Positions 15,896-23,591 of a stretch of 64,000 nt of DNA are shown here, one piece after another. The DNA is from Arthrobacter pullicola. GTDB taxonomy: Bacteria > Actinomycetota > Actinomycetes > Actinomycetales > Micrococcaceae. Made by a program: the position numbers and the translations under genes. The notes below the pieces were generated by a model. The model saw only the letters and a list, made by a program, of their open reading frames with translations, was not told the origin of the DNA and did no database searches. Position 1 is the stretch's first letter; every line of letters starts with the position of its first letter. The stretch lies in the NCBI RefSeq assembly GCF_014836875.1, contig NZ_JACSQC010000001.1, positions 572,704 to 636,703 of the forward strand, read 5' to 3'.

Positions 15896-16975
15896 CTAAT
15901 TTCCGCCAAGAGCCAGCAGCGGGTCCACCCGGGTCACGCGGCGTACGGCAATCGCTGCACCGGCCAGACCGAGCAGGAAGACACCGGCCACCGGCAGCAC
16001 CGTTGTGGCGGCGGTCGCGGCGAAGGGAGCTACCTGGGCGGCCAGGGCGCCGGCACCGGCACCGAGCAGTCCGCCGGCAATGGTTCCGCCGGCCAGAATG
16101 ACGGCGGCCTGCACCAGGGCGTCGCGCAGGACGTAGGACTTGGTTCCGCCCAGAGCCCGCAGCACGGCAATGTCCCGGGTGCGCTGCAGCGTCCAGACAG
16201 TCAGGAACGCCACGATCACCAGGGCGGAAATGCCGTAGAGGAACGCCTGCATCATCAGCAGGGAACCGTTCTCCGAGGAGTAGGCCGGCAGGGCGGACAA
16301 GCTGGCGGAGCGGGTCAGGCTGGTGGTCCCGGCAGCGGCGTTGGCGGCGTCTAGCCCGGCATCGTCCCGGCTCCCGCCGTCGTAGTTCACGGCCACGACC
16401 GTCCCGGCCACACCGGGCTCGACGTGCGCGAACTGCTTCCAGTCCACAATCGAGGCCCAAAGGACCGGGGTGTGGCTGTACCACTGGTCTTCGATGACTC
16501 CGGCGACGGTCAGGGACTCTCCGTTGACGGTGGCAGCGGTTCCGGGCAACAGGTCCAGGTCATCGGCGAGCTGCTGGCTCACCACGATCTTTCCGGTGGC
16601 CACGCCGTCCGGAGCCAGGCCGCCGTCCGGGACCGCACCGAACAGCGCCGCGGAAGCTGTTCCGCCGGATTGGATCCGGCCCTGGGCGATGCCCAGCGGC
16701 TCGGCACCGCTCACACCGGAAGCCTGCTGCCAAGTCTCCAGCTGTTCCGGACTGACCTGGGATTCGGTGAAGGACGCCTTGGGTTCGGTTCCCGCCGGCG
16801 CACCGAACACCACCTCGTCAGCGTGCAGGTCCTTGATGCTGGACGTGGACTGATCGGCGAGTCCGGCGGTGAGGCCGGAGAGCATAACCAGCAGGAAGCT
16901 GATAAGCGCGACGACCGTTCCCATCAGGGCGAAACGGCCTTTCGCGAAGCGGATCTCCCGCAGGGCCAGATACAT
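15896..16975 (-). CDS. ABC transporter permease, FtsX/MacB-like
   Basis: A 359-residue permease of the FtsX superfamily. One membrane helix near the N-terminus (RFALMGTVVALISFLLVMLSG) is followed by a large extracytoplasmic domain of about 190 residues, then three C-terminal helices, including IVAFLTVWTLQRTRDIAVLRALGG. The R-D-I-A-V-L-R-A-L-G coupling motif is typical. AAGGAAAC precedes the start at 16975; the longer frame adds a polar, atypical N-terminus. It acts with the downstream ATPase and most likely functions as a homodimeric exporter. Confidence 0.9.
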   Translation of the reverse strand: MYLALREIRFAKGRFALMGTVVALISFLLVMLSGLTAGLADQSTSSIKDLHADEVVFGAPAGTEPKASFTESQVSPEQLETWQQASGVSGAEPLGIAQGRIQSGGTASAALFGAVPDGGLAPDGVATGKIVVSQQLADDLDLLPGTAATVNGESLTVAGVIEDQWYSHTPVLWASIVDWKQFAHVEPGVAGTVVAVNYDGGSRDDAGLDAANAAAGTTSLTRSASLSALPAYSSENGSLLMMQAFLYGISALVIVAFLTVWTLQRTRDIAVLRALGGTKSYVLRDALVQAAVILAGGTIAGGLLGAGAGALAAQVAPFAATAATTVLPVAGVFLLGLAGAAIAVRRVTRVDPLLALGGN

Positions 16976-17083
16976 GGGCTGTTTCCTTCGTTGTGCTGTT
17001 GTTTCTTCGTCAGATGCAGACTGGGCTGTTCCCTCCCTTTCCACTCTCCTGTCCGCCGCGTCCTGCGGCATCGGCTGGGCGGG

Positions 17084-17132
17084 CGGTTCCCCGGAACCGT
17101 CCGGTTGAAGAGCCGGTCAACCAAACGGTTGA
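17084..17132. promoter_or_regulatory. cluster of inverted repeats in the ABC/two-component divergent promoter
   Basis: Between the ABC permease (minus) and the sensor kinase (plus) lie CGGTTCC-CC-GGAACCG (17084-17099) and three half-sites, GGTTGA (17103-17108), TCAACC (17117-17122) and GGTTGA (17127-17132). NarL-type regulators bind such spaced half-sites. Binding by the adjacent response regulator is inferred. Confidence 0.5.
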
Positions 17133-17167
17133 TGCGGCGCCTGAGTACGGTGGCTAGGCTGGCGGAT

Positions 17168-18502
17168 ATGTCCGCCGAGTTCGGCCGGTCGCAGGCCGGC
17201 GAGCGCATCCTGCAAGTCCTCCGTCTGGCCCTCCATGTGGGATTTGCACTGCTGCTCGCCGTAGCCGTGGCGCGGCTGTTGCTGATGGCGCCCGTGTCCT
17301 GGACCACCTACGCTGCGCTCTTCCTCTCAGCGGTCCTTGCCGCGGTGTACGTGACCGGCACCGTGGCGGAGAAACGGACCTCGGAGGGCAGCCGGCGGAC
17401 CGGCAGATTCGACCCCGAGCGGCACGGTCTGGCCTGGCTGGCCGTAGTCGCCGGGCTGTGGGGAGCGCTGATGGTGCTCAGTCCGGACTTCTCCTGGCTG
17501 GCCTTTCCGCTGTTTTTCCTGGAGCTGCGGCTGCTGTCCGTCCGGTCCGCGGTCCTCGCCGTCTGCGTGACGACGGCGGCAGTGGTCGCCGCGCAATGGG
17601 CGCATGCCGGCACCTTCCACGCAGCCATGCTGCTGGGCCCGGCGATCGGCGCCGGATTCGCGGTCATCATGGGCATGGCCTACCAGGCCCTCTACGCCGA
17701 AGTCACCAACCAGCGCCGGGCGCTGGATGAACTGCACCGCACCCGCGCGGAGCTGGCCCGCAGCCAGCGGGAGCAGGGTGTCCTGGCTGAACGGGAGCGG
17801 CTGGCCCGGGAAATCCACGACACCCTGGCCCAGGGGCTGGCGAGCATTGTGCTGGTCAGCCGCTCGGCCGGTGATTCCCTCGGGGACGGGGACCTGGCAG
17901 CCGTGCGTGAGCGGCTGCGGACAGTCGAGGCCACAGCTGCGGAGAACCTCACCGAAGCCCGGCGCTTTGTCCGGGACCTGCAGGCCCCCCAGAGTGAGAC
18001 CGGGTCCCTCCCGGACCGCCTGCTGCGGGTCTGCGCAGCGGTACAGGACCAGGCCGCGGCCCAGGGGCAGGCGCTGGAATGCCGGTTCAGGCTGGAGGGA
18101 GATCCGGTTCAGCTGCCGGCCCCGTATGAGGTGGCGATCCTCCGGGCGGTGCAGTCCGCGCTGGCCAACGTGCTCCAGCACGCCGGGGCCTCCACCGCCG
18201 TCGTTACCCTGGGCTTTGTGGGACAGGACGTGACCCTGGATATTTTCGACGACGGCCGCGGCTTCGATCCGTCCGCCGTTCCGGCACGCCAACAGCCGCG
18301 GGCGGATGGATCCGGGTACGGGCTGATTTCCCTCCGGGACCGGGTCACGGCACTCGGGGGGAACATGGACATGGAATCGGCTCCCGGAGAGGGAACGGTG
18401 CTGGGCATCCGGCTCCCGCTGCGCGCGGAAGCCGGCACCGAAGCAGCCGGCGAGGCGCTCCCGGGCGCAGGACCCACAACAAGGGGACGAAATCATGAGT
18501 GA
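17168..18502 (+). CDS. NarL-type sensor histidine kinase (HisKA_3)
   Basis: A 444-residue membrane histidine kinase. Four or more hydrophobic segments fill residues 17-170, with no obvious large external sensor domain. A coiled linker (about 175-205) leads to the HisKA_3 dimer helix REIHDTLAQGL with phospho-acceptor His217. The HATPase shows NVLQHAG (N-box) and DDGRGFD plus GYGLISLRDRV (G-boxes). The start at 17168 is the first ATG that gives the family length. Its stop overlaps the response regulator by 8 bases. An envelope-sensing (DesK/LiaS-like) role fits the divergent ABC exporter. Confidence 0.9.
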   Translation: MSAEFGRSQAGERILQVLRLALHVGFALLLAVAVARLLLMAPVSWTTYAALFLSAVLAAVYVTGTVAEKRTSEGSRRTGRFDPERHGLAWLAVVAGLWGALMVLSPDFSWLAFPLFFLELRLLSVRSAVLAVCVTTAAVVAAQWAHAGTFHAAMLLGPAIGAGFAVIMGMAYQALYAEVTNQRRALDELHRTRAELARSQREQGVLAERERLAREIHDTLAQGLASIVLVSRSAGDSLGDGDLAAVRERLRTVEATAAENLTEARRFVRDLQAPQSETGSLPDRLLRVCAAVQDQAAAQGQALECRFRLEGDPVQLPAPYEVAILRAVQSALANVLQHAGASTAVVTLGFVGQDVTLDIFDDGRGFDPSAVPARQQPRADGSGYGLISLRDRVTALGGNMDMESAPGEGTVLGIRLPLRAEAGTEAAGEALPGAGPTTRGRNHE

Positions 18503-19139
18503 ACTGCGGGTGCTGCTGGTGGATGACCATCCGGTGGTGCGGTCCGGGCTCCGCGCCATGCTCTCGGGTTTTGACGGTGTCTCCGTCGCAGCCGAGGCAG
18601 GCGACGGCGATGAAGCCCTGCGGATGCTGGCGAAGGAGAAAGCGCTCGGCCAGCCGGTGGACCTGGTGCTGATGGACCTACAGATGGGACCGGGCATGGA
18701 CGGGGTCACCGCCACCCGGCGGATCAAGGAAACAGACCCCGGGCTTCCGGTGCTGGTGCTGACCACCTATGACACCGACGCCGATATCCTGGCGGCTGTG
18801 GAGGCCGGCGCCAGCGGATACATGCTCAAGGACGCGCCGCCGGAGCAGATCCGGGACGCCGTCCGATCGGCCGCCGCCGGACAGACCGCACTGGCCCCGG
18901 AGGTCGCGGCCCGTCTGATGGGAAGGCTGCGGAACCCCGAGCCTTCCCTCAGCAGCCGGGAAATAGAGCTCGTGGAGCTGCTGGCCACCGGGATGTCCAA
19001 CCGTGCCATTGCCCGGACCATGTTCATCAGCGAGGCCACGGTCAAGACCCATCTGGTGCACATCTACGAAAAGCTTGGGGTGGATAACCGCACCGCAGCT
19101 ATATCGGTCGCGCGGGAACGGCGGATCATCCGCGGTTAA
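18495..19139 (+). CDS. NarL/FixJ family response regulator
   Basis: A 214-residue response regulator. The receiver domain (about 4-125) has the acidic pocket DDHPVVRSG and phospho-acceptor Asp61 in LVLMDLQMG, plus the conserved K in MLKDAPPEQ. A LuxR-type helix-turn-helix follows (SSREIELVELLATGMSNRAI and FISEATVKTHLVHIYEKL). AAGGGGA lies 8 bases upstream of the ATG. It should activate or derepress the divergent ABC exporter. Confidence 0.93.
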   Translation: MSELRVLLVDDHPVVRSGLRAMLSGFDGVSVAAEAGDGDEALRMLAKEKALGQPVDLVLMDLQMGPGMDGVTATRRIKETDPGLPVLVLTTYDTDADILAAVEAGASGYMLKDAPPEQIRDAVRSAAAGQTALAPEVAARLMGRLRNPEPSLSSREIELVELLATGMSNRAIARTMFISEATVKTHLVHIYEKLGVDNRTAAISVARERRIIRG

Positions 19140-19295
19140 GCCGGAGATACCCCGGCAGCGGGCACGGAGTTCTGATCAACGGCACTAAAAACGGGATTAC
19201 TACTAGCCGACAGCCACCGGGGTCCATAGTGTCGGTGCTCGCTGGTGCTCACCATCGGCGTGATTCCACCGTGCCTAGCGTATTGAGGGTCCCAT

Positions 19296-19595
19296 ATGAG
19301 TGCCGACCAGTCTCCTGATTCTGCTGCGCGTCAGCCTCCACACCGCAGCAGGGTGCGGGCAGCCACCCTGCTGGGGCTGCTGGTCTCCCTGCTGCTGCTG
19401 GGTCTCCCGCTGGCCGGGCCGGCCCACGCGGAGCTGGGAAGTGAAGCCCCGGTTGATGACCCGCAGTACACCGCGGACACGGACATCGTGATCACGTCCA
19501 CCGGCGAAGGCCAGGCAGTGCAGGGCGCCCTGCCCCGCCAGGGCAAACCTGGCGAATCGACACTTATCCCACCAGCATTCCGCCGGGCTACGTGA
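19296..19595 (+). CDS. 5' part of a frameshifted thioester-domain adhesin (signal peptide)
   Basis: The first 89 codons or so encode the N-terminus of a cell-wall adhesin. There is a basic region, then the hydrophobic core LLGLLVSLLLLGLPLAGP and a signal cleavage site after AHA (about residue 45), then ELGSEAPVDDPQY. The reading frame stays sensible to PGEST (about 19562), then runs out of frame to a TGA at 19593-19595. The true continuation is in the next frame (TYPTSIPPGYVTDN). One missing base around TCGACACTTATCCC (19557-19570) explains the break. Confidence 0.7.
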   Translation: MSADQSPDSAARQPPHRSRVRAATLLGLLVSLLLLGLPLAGPAHAELGSEAPVDDPQYTADTDIVITSTGEGQAVQGALPRQGKPGESTLIPPAFRRAT

Positions 19596-21097
19596 CTGAC
19601 AACGCCAGCTTTGCGGGGATCATCAACACCACGGACATCCTCGGAACCAACACTGCGCAGATGTACTGCATCGACCTGCGCACGGAGACCCGGGTAGGCC
19701 TCGGATATGTGAACGGAACCTGGGACGAGGGCAATGTGCCCAACATCGGCCACGTGAACCGCATCCTGAACACGTACTACCCGGAAACCGACCTTCCCAC
19801 GGGGCTGACGGATAACCAGAAGGCAGCAGCGGTCCAGACAGCCATCTGGTTCTTCACCGATGGGTACGTCATCAATCCGGCGGATCCCCTGGCAACGGCG
19901 GTGACGGCAATCGTCAACGGCACCATCACGGCAGGGCCCCTGACCGAGCCCGATGCACCGGACATCTCCATCACGCCGGCGCTCGCCGAAGCGCCGATCG
20001 GCGGGGTGGCAGGGCCCTTCACCGCAACAGCCGAGGACGCCGCGGAAATCACCCTGACCGCCGACGCCGGCTACACGGTGTACTCGGACGCGGGAGGAAC
20101 CGTCCCGGTAACCAACCCGGTGGCCAGCGGGAGCCAGTTCTGGGTCCGCAGTGATTCCGGCGGAACCGGTCCGGGCGGTATTTCTGCACGCGCCGTCGTC
20201 ACCGTGCAGACGGGAAATGTGTATCTCTATGACGGTGCCACTCCCGAGACGACTGCCGCCCAGAAACTCATTCTGGCGGCCACCCGGGACCTAACCGCCA
20301 ATGCGGACGCCGCAGTGTCCTTCTACGCGGTGGGCGCCCTGGCCGTCACCAAGGCAATCGCGGGCCCGGCAGCCGGAAGCCAGGGAGACGTTTTGATCAG
20401 CATCGACTGCGGCCCCGGTTTCCAATTCGCGTTCAACGTCCCGGCCGGGACCACCGGCAGCGTCTCGGAGACCTTCACAGGCATCCGCGCCGGGTCCACC
20501 TGCACCATCACCGAACCAACCAATGGAGCGACGCAAAGCGTCCTGGTGACCACTGTGCTGCCGGACCCGGTTGAAATCGCGGCGAATGCCACCGCCGCAG
20601 CGGCGGTCACGGACAGCTACAGCTTCGCGCCTGGAACCCTGCTGGTCAGCAAGGCCATCACCGGCGCAGCGGCCGGAGCACAGGAGGAGATCCGGATCGC
20701 CGTCCTCTGCACGGCCGCCGGTGGCACTGTCCTTGAGGAAACGATTCTCATTCCTGCCGGCGCGGTCGAATCTGTGGCCACTGAGTTTCCTGACCTGCCG
20801 GCAGGCTCGAACTGCAGCATCACCGAAACAGCGAATGGTTCCACCGCCAGCGTTCTGGTCAGCGTCACCGGGGGCGGAAACGTGACCATTCCGGCGGGCG
20901 CGGCCGTGGAGACGGCACTGACCAATACCTACGAGTTCTCCAAGATTAAGCGGGCGCACTTCGACTATGGGAAGCGCCAGCTGCCAAATACCGGAAGTGA
21001 CGACGTCGGCGGGCTGCTCCTCCTGGGTGCAGGACTGCTGCTTTCCGGCGGACTCGGCGTCACCGCAGCCAGCCGCCTCCGGCGGACCCAGCGCTAA
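19592..21097 (+). CDS. thioester-domain (TQXA) adhesin body with LPNTG cell-wall anchor, frameshifted from its signal peptide
   Basis: This frame holds the body of a surface adhesin; family similarity begins upstream, at about 19562. The thioester domain has the Cys in MYCIDLRTETRVGLGYV and the Gln in VQTAIWFFTDGYVI, which would form an internal Cys-Gln thioester for covalent attachment to a surface target. Then come two DUF5979-like repeats (GALAVTKAIAGPAAGSQ and GTLLVSKAITGAAAGAQ, each with a Cys pair). The C-terminus has LPNTG (residues 464-468), a hydrophobic segment and RLRRTQR, a class of sortase signal. The annotated GTG is not a plausible true start. No sortase gene is in the window. 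Confidence 0.8.
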   Translation: MTDNASFAGIINTTDILGTNTAQMYCIDLRTETRVGLGYVNGTWDEGNVPNIGHVNRILNTYYPETDLPTGLTDNQKAAAVQTAIWFFTDGYVINPADPLATAVTAIVNGTITAGPLTEPDAPDISITPALAEAPIGGVAGPFTATAEDAAEITLTADAGYTVYSDAGGTVPVTNPVASGSQFWVRSDSGGTGPGGISARAVVTVQTGNVYLYDGATPETTAAQKLILAATRDLTANADAAVSFYAVGALAVTKAIAGPAAGSQGDVLISIDCGPGFQFAFNVPAGTTGSVSETFTGIRAGSTCTITEPTNGATQSVLVTTVLPDPVEIAANATAAAAVTDSYSFAPGTLLVSKAITGAAAGAQEEIRIAVLCTAAGGTVLEETILIPAGAVESVATEFPDLPAGSNCSITETANGSTASVLVSVTGGGNVTIPAGAAVETALTNTYEFSKIKRAHFDYGKRQLPNTGSDDVGGLLLLGAGLLLSGGLGVTAASRLRRTQR

Positions 21098-21102
21098 GCC
21101 GG

Positions 21103-21137
21103 CGTCCCCTCATCTCCGCCCGTGGGGTGAGGGGACG
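21103..21137. terminator. bidirectional hairpin after the adhesin gene
   Basis: CGTCCCCTCA (21103-21112) and TGAGGGGACG (21128-21137) are perfect 10-bp arms around a 15-base loop. It lies between the convergent adhesin and small membrane protein genes. No T tract is present. Confidence 0.6.
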
Positions 21138-21159
21138 CAGGACCTTGCCGGACCGCCGC

Positions 21160-21489
21160 CTAGCGCGGAGCGGTCCCGCGCGGATCTTCCGGATCTTTGT
21201 CCTCGGCCCCGGGAACCGCACCGAACCGGCGGTTCACCCCGGAGCCGCGGCCCAAGGACTCCGGGTTGGGTTTCGCGGCCATGATCATCAGCAGGAAGGT
21301 CAGCAGGCAGACGATGAAAGCGATGCAGCCGGCGGCCAGTCCCAGCTCCCAGCGGAAGGTGTTCGTGGCCCCGCCCGTGGAGACCACCGCCGTCGTAACC
21401 GCCACAAATCCGGCGATGACCCCTGAGGCGATGACTGGAACGTTTCCGTAGTTTGGTCCGGAACCGGGTGTCCGCTGGGTTGCAGCCAT
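21160..21489 (-). CDS. small two-helix membrane protein
   Basis: A 109-residue protein with two hydrophobic segments (VIASGVIAGFVAVTTAVV and AAGCIAFIVCLLTFLLMIMAA) separated by a polar loop, ending in a charged tail with NRRFGAVPGAEDKDPEDP. No family recognised; small actinobacterial integral membrane proteins of this shape are common and uncharacterised. The start at 21489 follows AGGAG at 11 bases. It lies 75 bases beyond the hairpin terminator that follows the upstream DUF427 gene. Confidence 0.65.
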   Translation of the reverse strand: MAATQRTPGSGPNYGNVPVIASGVIAGFVAVTTAVVSTGGATNTFRWELGLAAGCIAFIVCLLTFLLMIMAAKPNPESLGRGSGVNRRFGAVPGAEDKDPEDPRGTAPR

Positions 21490-21559
21490 GTTCGTCAGCT
21501 CCTGCACATCATGCCGTGTCCGCCGTCCTGCGTCGATTCTTCCACCGTCACCGGGGAGC

Positions 21560-21595
21560 AAAAAAGGGCTGCAGGCTAATTTGCCTGCAGCCCTT
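21560..21595 (-). terminator. rho-independent terminator of the DUF427 gene
   Basis: AAGGGCTGCAGGC (21564-21576) and GCCTGCAGCCCTT (21583-21595) form a perfect 13-bp stem with a 6-base loop. A run of A on the plus strand (21560-21565) gives the T tract on the minus strand. This is a textbook intrinsic terminator for the gene ending at 21622. Confidence 0.88.
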
Positions 21596-21621
21596 CGGCT
21601 TAGTCTCGTTGGACCGAAGAA

Positions 21622-22428
21622 TCAGAATCGGAAGAGCGACGCGACGTCCCGTTTCTGGCCGTCCACAAATACCTCGGTGCGCTCGTCGTAAAAAGACACC
21701 CGGTCCTTCAACTGGGCCGAGTCTGGCAGCACGGTTTCGTAGGACCAGGCAAGGTCCCTGCCCTCCGGCTGCCCGGCCACCGACCAGTAAGTTGCGGACC
21801 CCTTGTACGGGCAGACGCTGTGGTGGGCCGAGGGTTCCAAAAGGTCCCAGTCCACATCCCCGCGCGGATAGTAGGTGCGCACCGGCACCATGGTTTCGTA
21901 AACGAACAGGGGATGGGCGGTTTCGGCCAGCAGCATTCCGTCCAGCTGCACCCGGGAGGTCCGGGAGGACTCGCGGGCGTCTACCCGGTGGAACGGGTCC
22001 CGGGGATGCCCTTTGATTTCCTGGTCCTCTTCCAGCCAACGGTCGAAGGCGCTGAAATCCAGCAGAAGGTGCCCGCCGAGGTCCGGGTCATCCGGCAGGA
22101 AGGCCGCCCCGGGGAGGGACCTGGAGGACGCCACCACGTCAAAGGCGGTGCCGTCCGTGGTGTGCACGGAGAAGGGGAAGCGCGGGTCCATGACCGGTGC
22201 CGGCTCCGGATTGTTTCCGGGCGGAGCCGCCGGTACAAGGTCCGCAGCCAGGTCTTGTGCCGGTACGGCAAAAACGGGTGTCACACGCCGGGGTTCGTAG
22301 ACCAGCAGGGCATCCGTTGTGTCGAGTACCGTATCGGTGCCTAACTCTGCGCGGACCCGCCGGGGAGTGGGCTCAAATCTCATCTGTGGCATCAACTGCC
22401 ACCAGGCCGGGCTTAACTGCAGTGCCAT
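21622..22428 (-). CDS. DUF427 domain protein (two domains)
   Basis: A 268-residue soluble protein with two DUF427-type beta-rich domains. The first runs from FEPTPRRVRAELGTDTVLDT and the second from VDARESSRTSRVQLDGMLLAET. The family signature VRTYYPRGDVDWDLLEPS...VCPYKGSATYW is present in the second copy, and the first copy is more diverged. The protein ends SFYDERTEVFVDGQKRD. Function of the family is unknown; a role in small-molecule or sugar binding has been suggested. The start at 22428 gives the family-like MALQ N-terminus, without a clear ribosome binding site. Confidence 0.85.
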   Translation of the reverse strand: MALQLSPAWWQLMPQMRFEPTPRRVRAELGTDTVLDTTDALLVYEPRRVTPVFAVPAQDLAADLVPAAPPGNNPEPAPVMDPRFPFSVHTTDGTAFDVVASSRSLPGAAFLPDDPDLGGHLLLDFSAFDRWLEEDQEIKGHPRDPFHRVDARESSRTSRVQLDGMLLAETAHPLFVYETMVPVRTYYPRGDVDWDLLEPSAHHSVCPYKGSATYWSVAGQPEGRDLAWSYETVLPDSAQLKDRVSFYDERTEVFVDGQKRDVASLFRF

Positions 22429-22513
22429 GATTCGATGGTCTACCTGCTCGCCGCTGCCGGCAAGGTCCTCCGGAAACCCCGCCGAACGTGCGGCGCCCGG
22501 TTGGGATCCGGCG

Positions 22514-22672
22514 TTAGGCCGTGGTGGCCGATTCGGCGATGGCCGGAGCGGATTCGAAGTTCATCTCAACAGCGGAGACACCGCCGGCAACAAGGGCCGA
22601 AGCGATGGCAATGCCCGTGAGGAGGGCTGTTGTCCGGTTGTTGGTTCCGTGAGTGGACCGTGACTGGAACAT
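22514..22672 (-). CDS. 52-residue peptide with one hydrophobic segment
   Basis: A short gene with a near-perfect ribosome binding site (AAGGAGG, 3 bases before the ATG). The product starts MFQSRSTHGTNNRTTALL, has one hydrophobic stretch of about 20 residues (ALLTGIAIASALVAGGVSA) and ends with VEMNFESAPAIAESATTA. It looks like a signal-anchored or secreted small protein, possibly cleaved after VSA. No family recognised. The very strong translation signal is the main reason to accept it as real. Confidence 0.65.
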   Translation of the reverse strand: MFQSRSTHGTNNRTTALLTGIAIASALVAGGVSAVEMNFESAPAIAESATTA

Positions 22673-23056
22673 GGTCCTCCTTTCTATGGTGGGGGTTGCG
22701 GGGAACTAATGGGCCGGCCGGAACGCCAGCCGTTGTCCCCACTTAAAAATGCTAGGGAGTTTGGCAGTCGGCTTGCATAACGTGCCTCACAATTACGGGA
22801 TCCAGAGCAGTGGTGTTGCCCACGTGCCTGTGTGGTGTTCGCCAAATCCCTGCCCACCGTGCGTGCTGTTACCGGCCTTTCCGGCTGGTGCTCGGCCATG
22901 GCGGCCGCGGAAGGGGCGCACCCGCGCTGCCGGGAGAGCTCATCGCGGCCAACGCCGCCCGCCGGTTCCGTGAGGATGGTTTCACCCTGGAACGCACGCC
23001 GGAGTTCGGGAATGTGATCGCCGGGACGGACTGCGGCAGCGGGGCGGCGCCGCAGG
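22673..23056. other. 384-bp interval without an intact gene
   Basis: Between the 52-residue peptide gene and the DoxX gene I see only the peptide's promoter region (AT-richer around 22740-22800) and a possible gene remnant at 22933-23040. No intact frame with family similarity is present on either strand. Confidence 0.6.
22933..23040 (+). pseudogene. possible remnant of a MetE-like (cobalamin-independent methionine synthase II) gene
   Basis: One frame reads GELIAANAARRFREDGF and then VIAGTDCGSG. The segment V-I-A-G-T-D-C-G closely matches the zinc-site region of the MetE-like/epoxyalkane-CoM transferase family, which has RVIAGTDCGFG. There is no start codon with a ribosome binding site and no rest of the gene. 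It may be a decayed fragment or chance. Confidence 0.3.
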
Positions 23057-23527
23057 TTACCGGCTGGCGCTCCGCGTACGGACCGCAGCCCGCAGTGCCT
23101 GCCACGCGCCGGTGGACCAGAGCGCCCAGATCACCAGCAGGGGCTGGAAAAACAGTCGGATCAACCTTGCCTGGTCCGAGTCCAGCCCAAAAGCATCCGT
23201 GCCGGTGACGTACTGCGAGATGTTGCCCGGGAAAATGGCGATGAAAAACGCAGCAGCAGCCAGGCCCGCCGGAACCCGCCGGCTGGGCAGCGCGGCCAGG
23301 GCACCGCCGAGGCCGATCTCGGCGATGCCGGAAAGCAGCACCACGGTGTCCTCATTCAACGGAACCCAGTCCGGGACCTGCGCCTGGAACTCCTCCCGGG
23401 CGAAGCTGAGGTGGCTGGTTCCCGCAAAGACCAGGAACAGGCCCAGGACGACGGCGGCCGCCCGGCGCGGACGGGTGGTCTGCGGGGCGCGCTCGGCGAG
23501 TGCTCTCAATACAGGAGTTGAAGACAT
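23057..23527 (-). CDS. DoxX family membrane protein
   Basis: A 156-residue protein with four hydrophobic segments. The DoxX features are VVLGLFLVFAGTSHLSFAREEF at the first helix, VVLLSGIAEIGLGGALA in the second, and the C-terminal RLIRLFFQPLLVIWALW. Members are small quinol-oxidase-related or general redox membrane proteins; this clade is uncharacterised. The ribosome binding site is weak. Monocistronic on the minus strand, next to the aldo/keto reductase gene. Confidence 0.85.
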   Translation of the reverse strand: MSSTPVLRALAERAPQTTRPRRAAAVVLGLFLVFAGTSHLSFAREEFQAQVPDWVPLNEDTVVLLSGIAEIGLGGALAALPSRRVPAGLAAAAFFIAIFPGNISQYVTGTDAFGLDSDQARLIRLFFQPLLVIWALWSTGAWQALRAAVRTRSASR

Positions 23528-23591
23528 TTCCCGACGCTAACAGGGACATTGCGGTGGGGAAACCCCACCGGCGTGCCCGCAGCCGCCAAAA

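Noticed and set aside
19557-19570. Programmed -1 frameshifting as the cause of the adhesin split
   Set aside because: No slippery heptamer such as A-AAA-AAG and no obvious downstream stem at the required distance; a one-base loss is the simpler reading.
22684-22973. Small frames in the interval between the 52-residue peptide and DoxX
   Set aside because: No ribosome binding site or family similarity; they are short and mutually overlapping on opposite strands.
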